Below, piece by piece: positions 52,524 to 60,577 of a stretch of DNA of 64,000 nt. The position numbers and the translations under genes are program-made. Origin of the DNA: Eisenibacter elegans DSM 3317 (GTDB taxonomy: Bacteria > Bacteroidota > Bacteroidia > Cytophagales > Microscillaceae); the NCBI RefSeq assembly GCF_000430505.1, contig NZ_KE387153.1, forward strand, positions 420,542 to 484,541, in the 5' to 3' direction. The stretch's first letter is position 1, and every line of letters starts with the position of its first letter. Under the pieces are notes generated by a model. The model was not told the origin of the DNA, did no database searches, and saw only the letters and a program-made list of their open reading frames with translations.

Positions 52524-54351
52524 TACTGCACATTTTTATAACCAATGGACACACAAGCTCTTGGCCGACTATGCTCAAGCCAACCCACGGGCAGAAGCGG
52601 CTATTCGGTTTGCGTTGCGCTATATTCCTCCCGACACCTCCACCCTGCTGGATTTGGGTTGTGGATTGGGCTGGAGCAGCTATTGTTTTGCCAGGCACCT
52701 GTCCCAAGGCAAGGTTTGGGGCATCGAAGGTAGCCCTACGTTGGTAAAAACAGCCCAACACTTATTCCCCCACCCACGCCTTCAATTGGTGCAAGCCTCT
52801 CTACCACCAACAAGGGCGTTACCCCCTATGCCCAAGGCCGATGTAGTGGTGATGTTGGACATACTCGAACACATTCCCCAAGCCCAACGTCCACAGCTTT
52901 ACGCTTGGCTCAATACACAGTTGAGTGAGGGTGGCTGTATGTTGATTAGCTGCCCCAGCGCCATACATCAGGCTTGGCTGCGGCAACATCGTCCGCAGGG
53001 CTTGCAGCCTGTAGATGAGGTGATTGACGAGGCCGTACTGGAAGAAATGGCCGCTGCCCTTAGTGCACAGCTACAGTTTGTGGCCTATCAACATATTTGG
53101 CAAGCTGATGATTACCTCCACGCCTGTATCAGCCGCAAACCGCTAAAGCCACAAGCATCTCCGGTTTTGTCCGGTATCCGTGAGCGTCAACAGCACCTAG
53201 CCCGCTGGTATCAGTCGCAAAACCCGCGTGTGGCCGTGGTCAGCCCTCATTGGCAGGCTTATTCCGAAACATTTATCCAAACGCAAGTCAATGGGCTTTC
53301 GGGGGGTATTCATCCACTTTATGGCGGACACCTGCCTACACACAGCTCTTGGGCAGGCGCTTTGGCACATTCCCCAAGCATTGGACAGCGGCTCTTACGC
53401 AAACTGCTGGTCAAACTCAAATGGCTACCCAACGAGCCGGAAACGGTACGGGCAGTACGTCGTTATTTGCAAAAACATCGCATTCAGGTAGTGCTGGCGC
53501 AATATGGGCCTACAGGGGCTGCACTACTCCCCCTCTGCCAACAATTGGGTATCCCCTTGGTGGTTCATTTTCACGGATATGATGCCTTCACGGAAGACAT
53601 TTTGCACCAAAACCAAGCGCAGTATGCGCAGCTGTGGCTGGGGGCTTGCAAAATTATCGTGGTTTCGAAGCCGATGCAAGCCCAGCTGGAGCGCCTGGGT
53701 GCTCCAAAGCAAAAACTCTGTTACAACCCTTATGGAGTACTGCCCTCTTTTGCACAAGTCATACCCGATTATGGTTCTCCTATCTTTCTGGCCATAGGGC
53801 GTTTTGTGGAGAAAAAAGCGCCCTACCTTACCCTGTGGGCTTTTAGATTGGTGTATGAGCGTGTGCCCGACGCTCGACTCGTGTTCTTGGGGGATGGCTC
53901 GCTGAGGCCTATGTGTGAACACCTAGCAGCTCAATGGGGTTTGTCAGAGGCGGTGCGGTTTGAGGGGGTGGCGGCTCATTGGCAGGTGGCTGCATGGATG
54001 GCACGCAGCTTTTGTGTTGTCCAGCATTCCATTACGGCTCACCACAACGACCAAGAAGGGATGCCGGTGGCGCTGCTCGAAGCCGGTGCCGCCGCCTTGC
54101 CAGTGGTAGCAACGAATACCGCAGGGATTCCAGAGGCTGTTATAGACGGCAAGACAGGGTTTTTGGTTACGCCTCACGACGCTGAGGTGATGGCCGAGAA
54201 AATGCTTTTGCTCTACCAAAACCGCACCTTGGCGCAAACAATGGGGCACGCAGCTAGGCAACATATCCAAACACACTATACGCTCCAGATGCATCTGGAG
54301 CGCTTACAAAGCATTTTGGAAGAGGCCGCTGCCTTGGGGAAAGTATCGTAA
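52516..54351 (+). CDS. Methyltransferase-glycosyltransferase (GT4) fusion protein
   Basis: The 611-residue bifunctional protein has an N-terminal SAM methyltransferase (about 1-215; LLDLGCGLGWSS near 44 and MLDILEHIPQ). A GT-B glycosyltransferase of family 4 follows (about 235-605), with HFHGYDAFTED, VVSKPMQAQLERLG, FLAIGRFVEKKAPY and the EGMPVALLEAGAAALPVV motif near 514. Two steps of glycan assembly are thus joined in one polypeptide. It overlaps the preceding methyltransferase gene by 8 bp. Confidence 0.88.
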   Translation: MVDTAHFYNQWTHKLLADYAQANPRAEAAIRFALRYIPPDTSTLLDLGCGLGWSSYCFARHLSQGKVWGIEGSPTLVKTAQHLFPHPRLQLVQASLPPTRALPPMPKADVVVMLDILEHIPQAQRPQLYAWLNTQLSEGGCMLISCPSAIHQAWLRQHRPQGLQPVDEVIDEAVLEEMAAALSAQLQFVAYQHIWQADDYLHACISRKPLKPQASPVLSGIRERQQHLARWYQSQNPRVAVVSPHWQAYSETFIQTQVNGLSGGIHPLYGGHLPTHSSWAGALAHSPSIGQRLLRKLLVKLKWLPNEPETVRAVRRYLQKHRIQVVLAQYGPTGAALLPLCQQLGIPLVVHFHGYDAFTEDILHQNQAQYAQLWLGACKIIVVSKPMQAQLERLGAPKQKLCYNPYGVLPSFAQVIPDYGSPIFLAIGRFVEKKAPYLTLWAFRLVYERVPDARLVFLGDGSLRPMCEHLAAQWGLSEAVRFEGVAAHWQVAAWMARSFCVVQHSITAHHNDQEGMPVALLEAGAAALPVVATNTAGIPEAVIDGKTGFLVTPHDAEVMAEKMLLLYQNRTLAQTMGHAARQHIQTHYTLQMHLERLQSILEEAAALGKVS

Positions 54352-54379
54352 ATACCTACTACCAAACCACTACCAAGCA

Positions 54380-55387
54380 ATGCCTAAAGTATCTGTATTA
54401 ATGCCTACCTACAACGGCGAAGCATACATTGTCGAAGCTATCGAGAGCATCCGTATGCAAACCTTTCAGGACTGGGAGCTGATTGTGGTCGATGATGGGT
54501 CGAGGGACAACACAGCCGCCCAAGTGGCCAAATTTATACAAACAGACAACCGAATTCGACTCATTCAGTTTGCCGAAAACCAAGGTATTCCTTTTGCCCG
54601 AAATGCCGCCGTGGCGGCAGCTGGCGGCCTGTATTTGGCCAATCTAGATAGTGATGATGTAGCCTTGCCACAAAGGCTCGAAATGCAGGTCAGTTTTCTT
54701 GACACACATCCCGAAGTAGGTGTTTGTGGGGCTGGAATGGGCTGCCTCACCACAGGTAAGTTGGCCTTTCCGGCCTACCACAGCCACGAGGCAATTTGCG
54801 CGCAGCTCTTGTTTGGTTCACCCATTCCCAACAGCAGCGCGATGATGCGTGCCAATTTGTTGGTGCCTTCTGTGCCGGCTTATGATGCTTCTTTTGCCCT
54901 AGCACAAGACTACGACCTATGGGAGCGGCTTTCAACTCAAACCCGTCTGCATAATTTGACAGAGGTGTTGGTGTATCGGCGGCTACATGCCCAAAACAGT
55001 TCTACACAGAATGGCTCTCTATTACAGCACCACACCGACCGCATCTGGCAGCGGCAATTGCAGGGGCTGGGCTTGACTCCCACCCCCTCAGCGTTGGCAC
55101 TTCACCGGCAGATAGTGGGCGATGGTCTAGTCGATTTGGCACATCTACAAGCGGTCGATGAGTGGCTGACACTGCTTTGGGAGGCCAACCAAGTCCGGCA
55201 ACGCTATCCGGAGCCGGCCTTTGAACACCAACTAGCCCAAATTTGGCTACGCCATTTCGCCGGACAGACTCGCTTGGGCTTGCCCTACAGGCGCTTGTTT
55301 ACCCAATCACGCTGGAGCCAATACCCCACCTATGGCGCTTGGCAGCGGCTGAAGTTTTGGGTAAAAACAGTCTTACAACAGCCCTGA
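54380..55387 (+). CDS. Glycosyltransferase family 2
   Basis: The 335-residue GT-A enzyme shows VSVLMPTYNGEAYIVEAI, VVDDGSRDNT, GIPFARNAA and NLDSDD as the metal-binding DxD-like motif near 95. DYDLWERLS lies later. It is the last gene of the five-gene glycan cluster, 28 bp after the fusion protein, and is followed by an inverted B-family repeat. Confidence 0.9.
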   Translation: MPKVSVLMPTYNGEAYIVEAIESIRMQTFQDWELIVVDDGSRDNTAAQVAKFIQTDNRIRLIQFAENQGIPFARNAAVAAAGGLYLANLDSDDVALPQRLEMQVSFLDTHPEVGVCGAGMGCLTTGKLAFPAYHSHEAICAQLLFGSPIPNSSAMMRANLLVPSVPAYDASFALAQDYDLWERLSTQTRLHNLTEVLVYRRLHAQNSSTQNGSLLQHHTDRIWQRQLQGLGLTPTPSALALHRQIVGDGLVDLAHLQAVDEWLTLLWEANQVRQRYPEPAFEHQLAQIWLRHFAGQTRLGLPYRRLFTQSRWSQYPTYGAWQRLKFWVKTVLQQP

Positions 55388-55394
55388 GCATAGG

Positions 55395-55491
55395 TTCAGG
55401 GGATATTCAAAAAATAGCTCGGAACTCCAGCTCTGAAGCAAGCGAATGAGCCTTAGCCCACCGTGGGGTTTGGGAAATATCCAGTGGTGTG
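55395..55491 (-). repeat. Dispersed repeat family B, inverted copy
   Basis: GGATATTCAAAAAATAGCTC, GGAACTCCAGCTCTGAAG, CCCACCGTGGGG and AAATATCCAGTGGTGTG match family B read on the minus strand. It starts eight bases after the stop of the GT2 gene. Confidence 0.65.
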
Positions 55492-55594
55492 AAAAAATGC
55501 CACCCCACTGAACATTTTTAGGTTTTGTTGTGGGTACACTCATTTTACCCCCCCGAGTTCTTGACACATGCTTAACCACACAGGGTATAGCCCT

Positions 55595-56890
55595 TTATTT
55601 GATTTGCAAGGGGTGATTCAGCGCCATTTCGGTATAATAAAACGCTCCTTCGCGCCTGATAAAGATAGATACGACCTTGCCCTCTTTTTTGTGTAATAGG
55701 TTGTAGATACCACTCATCCTTAGGTCAGAAGCTTTAAAATTGTCAAGTGTAATGATTTCATCGCCTTCTTGTAGGCCTGCCAACCAAGCCGGGGAGTTGA
55801 CTTGTGTGTAAGACACTTTGTAGCGGTTATAGTCGGGCGCTTCGGCGGTAAGATACATTCCGCTAGTATTGTAGCTAAAAGGCTCTTTGAATCGTTTGTT
55901 GGGCCGTAGGCGCACCCATTCGTTTACATAATTGATGGTTAGGTCAAAGCGTTTGAGCAAATTGTAGCCGATGCTGCCATTGCGGTCTATACTTTTATAC
56001 CGTTTGGAAAGCGAATCAGGAAAAGTAGCGATGACCTGTTCGAGTTGATAATGCCCTACTTTGATTGCTGGAATACGCCCTAGCTGTCCATAAATCAGCC
56101 CTCCCATCCCAGTACCTATATACGAACTAATAGCTTCTTCGGGCGCTACAATGGTAGGATGTGTGTTTTTTTCGAGCGAAATCGCATGGCCTGCCCCAAT
56201 ATCAAACAACAGCCGTAGTGGATGCGCTTGATTATCATCATATTTTACTTGTACGGGGAGGGATACATAGGGTTTGAGACCGACGACCTCTACCGGTATT
56301 TGCACTGTCTTGCGGTCTTTGCGCTGTTTGTAGTAGTGGGGGTTGTAGAAAACCACCTGCCTCCTTGGATAGTCTACCTTGACAATAAAGCGACTGAAGA
56401 TGTCATAGCCCAAGATGCCGTGAATTTTGACTCCGGCGTATTCTGAGAGATAGAGTACATCTTCACTCAAAACAAGTAGGCTATGTCTGCGTGTAATAAT
56501 CTCCTCTCCTATGGTCATTTGTGGGATATTAGACACATAAGCTCTTAGGATAGTATCGCCGCTATCGTCCTCAATGGCAATGTCTCGATAATGGGGCAGA
56601 TTTAGCTGCTTGCCCAACAACGTATCGGTGATGATGCTATAGCCCGCTCCTGTATCTAGTACAAAGTTGAGCGTATCCTGAAGCCCCTCTACTAGGACTG
56701 GCAGGACTATCAGGTTGTTATGTTGTTTGAACTCGATATTGGCATAGCGCACCCCCTTACGCTTGAAACCAAAGCCCATGTAGTCTTGGGCGTGATGGTT
56801 TTCTTGTGCCCATAGCATACTTGCTGGAGCGCTAAAACAGCTTCCAAAAATAATACTGATGTAATAGTACAGAAAGACTCGAACACACAT
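55595..56890 (-). CDS. Retropepsin-like aspartyl protease with PDZ domain
   Basis: The 431-residue exported protein starts at ATG 56890 (MCVRVFLYYYISIIF, signal peptide). There are two pepsin/retropepsin-like halves with the active-site Asp motifs VLDTGAG (D79) and LFDIGAG (D230), each followed by an ILGYDIF- or SIGYNLL-type flap. A C-terminal PDZ domain (about 345-431; AGLQEGDEIITLDNFKASDL) may bind substrate tails. It likely cleaves periplasmic or surface proteins. A longer frame start at 56980 is rejected because it lacks a signal sequence there. Confidence 0.85.
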   Translation of the reverse strand: MCVRVFLYYYISIIFGSCFSAPASMLWAQENHHAQDYMGFGFKRKGVRYANIEFKQHNNLIVLPVLVEGLQDTLNFVLDTGAGYSIITDTLLGKQLNLPHYRDIAIEDDSGDTILRAYVSNIPQMTIGEEIITRRHSLLVLSEDVLYLSEYAGVKIHGILGYDIFSRFIVKVDYPRRQVVFYNPHYYKQRKDRKTVQIPVEVVGLKPYVSLPVQVKYDDNQAHPLRLLFDIGAGHAISLEKNTHPTIVAPEEAISSYIGTGMGGLIYGQLGRIPAIKVGHYQLEQVIATFPDSLSKRYKSIDRNGSIGYNLLKRFDLTINYVNEWVRLRPNKRFKEPFSYNTSGMYLTAEAPDYNRYKVSYTQVNSPAWLAGLQEGDEIITLDNFKASDLRMSGIYNLLHKKEGKVVSIFIRREGAFYYTEMALNHPLQIK

Positions 56891-57082
56891 TTGACACCAT
56901 AATATTGATTTGACAATCAAGAAGGTATCGGAGCGCCTGCTCACAACACTAATATAGCTAAAAATCAATTGAATACCCAAATTGTTCTACCTAGTTGTTC
57001 AATATTTCGTCGCTATGCTTTTACAGCCTCTATTTTTTACTAAAATAGCTTGTCAATAGTATCTTTGTATGTGGTGAATTGC

Positions 57083-57140
57083 CTGATTTAAGGCTTCTCA
57101 GGGATTTATTTTCTTGACTATCAAGGACTTTCAGTAATCT
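57083..57140 (+). repeat. Dispersed repeat family A, degenerate copy 9
   Basis: CAGGGATTTATTTTCTTGAC, TATCAAGGACTTTCAG and surrounding bases match the middle of family A. The 308-bp gap from 56891 to 57198 holds nothing else clear. Confidence 0.45.
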
Positions 57141-57198
57141 TGTTGAGGGTTATCATCCCCCCTCTAAAACCCTTATTGGCGCTGACATCTCATTGAGT

Positions 57199-57597
57199 AT
57201 GTGGTCTAGGAAAAGTATTTTTACCCGCTGTATGGCGGCTTTGTTGGCCATCCACTTTCTCAATTTTAGTGTGGAAGTAGAAGATATCTTGGGCGGCGCT
57301 AACCCCGAAGATACTATTGAGCACAACAAGCCTACTTTTTCTTATAAAAACGACATTGAAAGCCTTTCGGAACTGATTGCCGAAGTATGGTTTGAGATGG
57401 ACGAACATACTTTTCCTGATCAAGAGGGCGCAGAAGGTGAGCGTAAAAGAACAAAGGCCAAAGATTTTTGTTTTGCAGATATCTGTTGGGGCATACTTCC
57501 CTTAACAGATGGTTACCAACTTCTTTATCCTGCCAACAATAACCCAGACTTCCAAGGGCCTCCCCAAGACATCATTCCTCCTCCCCCAAAAGCGTAA
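57199..57597 (+). CDS. Small exported hypothetical protein
   Basis: The 132-residue protein starts at ATG 57199 (MWSRKSIFTRCMAALLAIH), with a short N-terminal hydrophobic segment. The rest is acidic, with a KRTKAKDFCFADICWG segment and a Pro-rich tail (PPPPKA). Family not recognised. The intact frame and the hydrophobic start make it a likely gene. Confidence 0.6.
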   Translation: MWSRKSIFTRCMAALLAIHFLNFSVEVEDILGGANPEDTIEHNKPTFSYKNDIESLSELIAEVWFEMDEHTFPDQEGAEGERKRTKAKDFCFADICWGILPLTDGYQLLYPANNNPDFQGPPQDIIPPPPKA

Positions 57598-57784
57598 TCC
57601 AGCGTTTTGGTGCGGCTATGCACGTACCACATAATTTATAAGTTACTGACTTTCAATACCTTATACACAATTCCATAGTCTCTATGGTGATGATGATAGA
57701 CCTATGCCTCGATACGACTCAAGTGTTGGGGCTAAGGGATTGATGATTTGAAAAATATTAACATAATTTTATCAATACTGGATT

Positions 57785-58031
57785 ATGCGACCATTCTTAT
57801 ATAACCCTACCGTGGCTTTTGTCATTGTCTTTCTTTGCTTTTTTCGTCTTCAGGCGCAAACCTCTCGACAAGACACGACACAATCTCAAAGTAATCTGTC
57901 CTTGATTTCCCCTCAGGGATATCATTTCTTTGGCTTTCAAGGCCAATTATCAATTCCGTAACAACCGTAGCCGTTTTGCCTCTTTTCAAGAAGCCGACCG
58001 GGTAGAACTGGGCGTTGGGTTGATTTATTAG
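57785..58031 (+). pseudogene. Remnant of a secreted/outer-membrane protein gene
   Basis: ATG 57785 opens a 58-codon frame with a good signal peptide (MRPFLYNPTVAFVIVF...LQAQ) that stops at 57959. A second frame beginning near 57930 reads IISLAFKANYQFRNNRSR, then FASFQEADRVELGVGLIY, with a stop at 58029. It looks like the C-terminal strand end of an outer-membrane beta-barrel. The simplest reading is a once larger barrel gene with a big internal deletion and frameshift. Confidence 0.5.
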
Positions 58032-58069
58032 GTGCTTACACGCCGTTGGTGCTGAAGCATGAGGCACTG

Positions 58070-58189
58070 ACACACCACCGGGCATTTTCCAAATCCCACA
58101 ATTATACCCAGATTCACAAGATAATGAGACCTCAGCGTATCTCGGAGCTGGAACTCCGAGATACTTTTCCAAAAATGTACAGCAGCGTG
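58070..58189 (+). mobile_element. Chimeric repeat: family B with a family A start
   Basis: The left B end (CACACCACCGGGCATTTTCC) is followed by the A start TATACCCAGATTCACAAG, then B again with TGAGACCTCAGC, CTCGGAGCTGGAACTCCGAG and TTTTCCAAAAATGTACAGC. The same A/B junction occurs at 60482-60567. Confidence 0.7.
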
Positions 58190-58217
58190 TAAATCTCCCC
58201 CCCCACCTAAAATAGAA

Positions 58218-59750
58218 TTACGACCATTCATCTACCATTACTTTGTAGGTAGGGTCTTCTACGATATTGACATCAATGATTTTATCGGCGTTTTGGAGCA
58301 GACGCATACAATCGGGGCTTAAGTGCTTGAGTTGTACCTTTTTGCCAACCTTATGATAGCGTTCTGTGATTTTGTTGAGAGCTTCAATGGCTGACATATC
58401 CACTACACGGCTTTCAGCAAAATTGATGACTACCTCCTCAGGGTCATTAATAGGGTCAAATTTTTCATTGAATGTGGCCACAGAAGCAAAAAATAACGGA
58501 CCATAGATTTCGTAATGTTTTACACCCTGTTGGTCGATGTGTTTACGTGCTCGGATGCGCTTGGCATTATCCCAAGCAAATACCAACGCAGAGATAATCA
58601 CCCCAATCACGACAGCCATAGCCAAGTCATGCAACACTACTGTTACAAAGGTAACCATCAACATCACGAAAATGTCTGAGCGAGGCATCTTATTGAATGT
58701 ACGTAAACTCGCCCACTCAAAAGTGCCTATAGCCACCATAATCATCACGCCGGTAAGGGCTGCCATAGGAAGTTGCTCTACCAAACTGGCACCAAACATG
58801 ATAAAGACCAAAAGCATCACTGCGGCCACAATGCCTGAGAGCCTAGCGCGTGAGCCAGAAGAGATATTGATTAGACTTTGGCCAATCATTGCACAACCAC
58901 CCATGCCAGAAAAAAGACCCGATAGAATATTGGCCACCCCCTGGGCAACAGCTTCTTTGTTGCTGCGGCCTCGGGTTTCGGTAATTTCATCTATAATATT
59001 GAGTGTCAGTAAGCTCTCAATCAGGCCTACCCCCGCCATAATGCCGGCATATGGAAAGATGAGTATGAGCGTTTCGATGGTAAAAGGAACTTGGGGAATA
59101 TGAAAAGGCGGGAAACCACCTTGTATGGAGGCAATATCACCTACCGTTTTGGTATTGATACCCAACAACGCTACAAGCCCAAAGATGACCAAAATAGCTA
59201 CCAAAGATGAGGGTATGGCCTTGGTCAACTTGGGTAAACCCCAGATGATGCCCATCGCCAAAAGCACCATCCCCGTAAAAGTATACAGTGCTTCTCCTCT
59301 CAACCAAACACCAGAAGCATCTTTGAACTGGTCAAATTGGGATATAAAAATAATGATAGCCAAACCGTTGACAAAGCCAAACACTGCTGAGTGAGGCACA
59401 AGGCGCATAAACTTACCTAAACGTAAAACGCCAGCACTTACCTGTAGTAAACCGGCTAAAATCACAGTAGCGAAGATATATTCTACTCCATGCGACTTGG
59501 CTAAAGTAATCAATACGATGGCGATAGCTCCGGTAGCGCCAGAAATCATCCCCGGGCGGCCACCTAGTATAGAAGTTACCAAACCCACCATAAAGGCGGC
59601 ATACAAGCCTGTAAGTGGAGATAAATTAGCCATCAAGGCAAACGCGACAGCTTCAGGAACCAATGCCAACGCAACGGTAAGACCTGCGAGTATTTCGATT
59701 TTGTAGTCTACTTTTTGTGATAAGTCGAATAGATTTAAATACTTATTCAT
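58218..59750 (-). CDS. SulP family anion transporter with STAS domain
   Basis: The 510-residue inner-membrane transporter has about ten to twelve hydrophobic helices. It carries the SulP features EILAGLTVALALVPEAVAFA, GLYAAFMVGL, SGATGAIAI and GMGGCAMIGQS. Residues about 400-510 form a cytoplasmic STAS domain (VVDMSAIEALNKIT). Family substrates are sulfate, bicarbonate or related anions, usually with H+ or Na+. The BicA-like shorter form and absence of sulfur genes nearby leave the substrate open. A TACCTTTG box lies upstream on the minus strand (59815-59808). Confidence 0.9.
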   Translation of the reverse strand: MNKYLNLFDLSQKVDYKIEILAGLTVALALVPEAVAFALMANLSPLTGLYAAFMVGLVTSILGGRPGMISGATGAIAIVLITLAKSHGVEYIFATVILAGLLQVSAGVLRLGKFMRLVPHSAVFGFVNGLAIIIFISQFDQFKDASGVWLRGEALYTFTGMVLLAMGIIWGLPKLTKAIPSSLVAILVIFGLVALLGINTKTVGDIASIQGGFPPFHIPQVPFTIETLILIFPYAGIMAGVGLIESLLTLNIIDEITETRGRSNKEAVAQGVANILSGLFSGMGGCAMIGQSLINISSGSRARLSGIVAAVMLLVFIMFGASLVEQLPMAALTGVMIMVAIGTFEWASLRTFNKMPRSDIFVMLMVTFVTVVLHDLAMAVVIGVIISALVFAWDNAKRIRARKHIDQQGVKHYEIYGPLFFASVATFNEKFDPINDPEEVVINFAESRVVDMSAIEALNKITERYHKVGKKVQLKHLSPDCMRLLQNADKIIDVNIVEDPTYKVMVDEWS

Positions 59751-59963
59751 TAGTGTTTTGGGGTGATATTACAGCATTTGGCCTTCAAAGCCTTTTTTAA
59801 CTAGCCGCAAAGGTAGCGCTTTCGTTTTAGAATGACTAACAAGTTGTATTAATCCAATAAATAACCTCGTAGAGTACTATTTTTAACGGAAGTAATAACG
59901 ATTTATATTATTTAATAAAATTATATAAATTATAGTGAATAATTTTTAAAAAGTACTAATCAA

Positions 59964-60152
59964 TAGCTCTTGTAACTCTTTAAAATTCTTTTCATCTATT
60001 CTAAAATACCGCTTTTTGCCTTGCTAAATTATTAAAAATATTCAAAAAAAAGCCCTATATCGAGCTAAATATAAGACCTGTACTTCTGGCCTAGTGCCAG
60101 CGTAAAAATCAGCTGCTATGAGTTCAACGCTAAAAACTTGAGCAAGCTCTTA
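59964..60152 (-). mobile_element. MITE-like element, family D copy 3 (diverged)
   Basis: Read on the minus strand it starts AGAGCTTGCTCAAG and aligns with copies 1 and 2 along most of its length (AGCAGCTGATTTT, CACTAGG, CAAAAAGCGG). It ends TACAAGAGCTATT, where the perfect inverted end has eroded. About 189 bp. Confidence 0.6.
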
Positions 60153-60252
60153 CATGTTCTTTAAGTACTGCTCAAGCTAGCCAGAAGTTATCTCATCAAG
60201 GTAGTAAATTGTACTATTTAAATAATACACACAATCCAAGGCTGAGCACATA

Positions 60253-60355
60253 TGTCAAGAGGTTTTTGATTTCAGGGTTTACAGGATTTGATTTTCTTGA
60301 TTATCCAAGATTTTCAGCGGCAACATTTCCCAAACCAATTGTGATTGGGTGTAAA
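60253..60355 (+). repeat. Dispersed repeat family A, copy 10
   Basis: A full copy. TTTGATTTCAGGGTTTACAGG, TTCTTGATTATCCAAG and TTCAGCGGCAACATTTCCC are followed by a CCAATTGTGATTGGG end. Together with D3 and a B copy it fills the 827-bp gap between the SulP and Tricorn genes; the rest of the gap is AT-rich with no gene. Confidence 0.8.
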
Positions 60356-60481
60356 TAATCACAAACCCTGAAGGGTTCAAAGCCTCCAAGGTTCGTATTA
60401 GAAAAACAGAATGTTTAGTGCTTGCTTAAAATTCTCTTCTCAATACCAAAGCACTACTTTTTGAGCGCCACGCTGAAAATT

Positions 60482-60567
60482 TATACCAAGATTCACAAGA
60501 CAATGAGACCTCAGCGTATCTCGGAGCTCCAGCTCCGAGATACTTTTCCAAAAATATCCGGTGGTGT
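60482..60567 (+). mobile_element. Chimeric repeat A/B
   Basis: The A start TATACCAAGATTCACAAG is joined to the B right part (TGAGACCTCAGCG, CTCGGAGCTCCAGCTCCGAG, CCAAAAATATCCGGTGGTGTG) with the same junction as at 58070-58189. It ends 11 bases before the Tricorn stop codon. Confidence 0.7.
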
Positions 60568-60577
60568 GAGCACGCTC

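Noticed and set aside
57822-58172. A 116-codon minus-strand frame over the outer-membrane protein remnant
   Set aside because: It runs into the chimeric repeat and lacks protein features, whereas the plus strand shows a signal peptide and barrel-like end.
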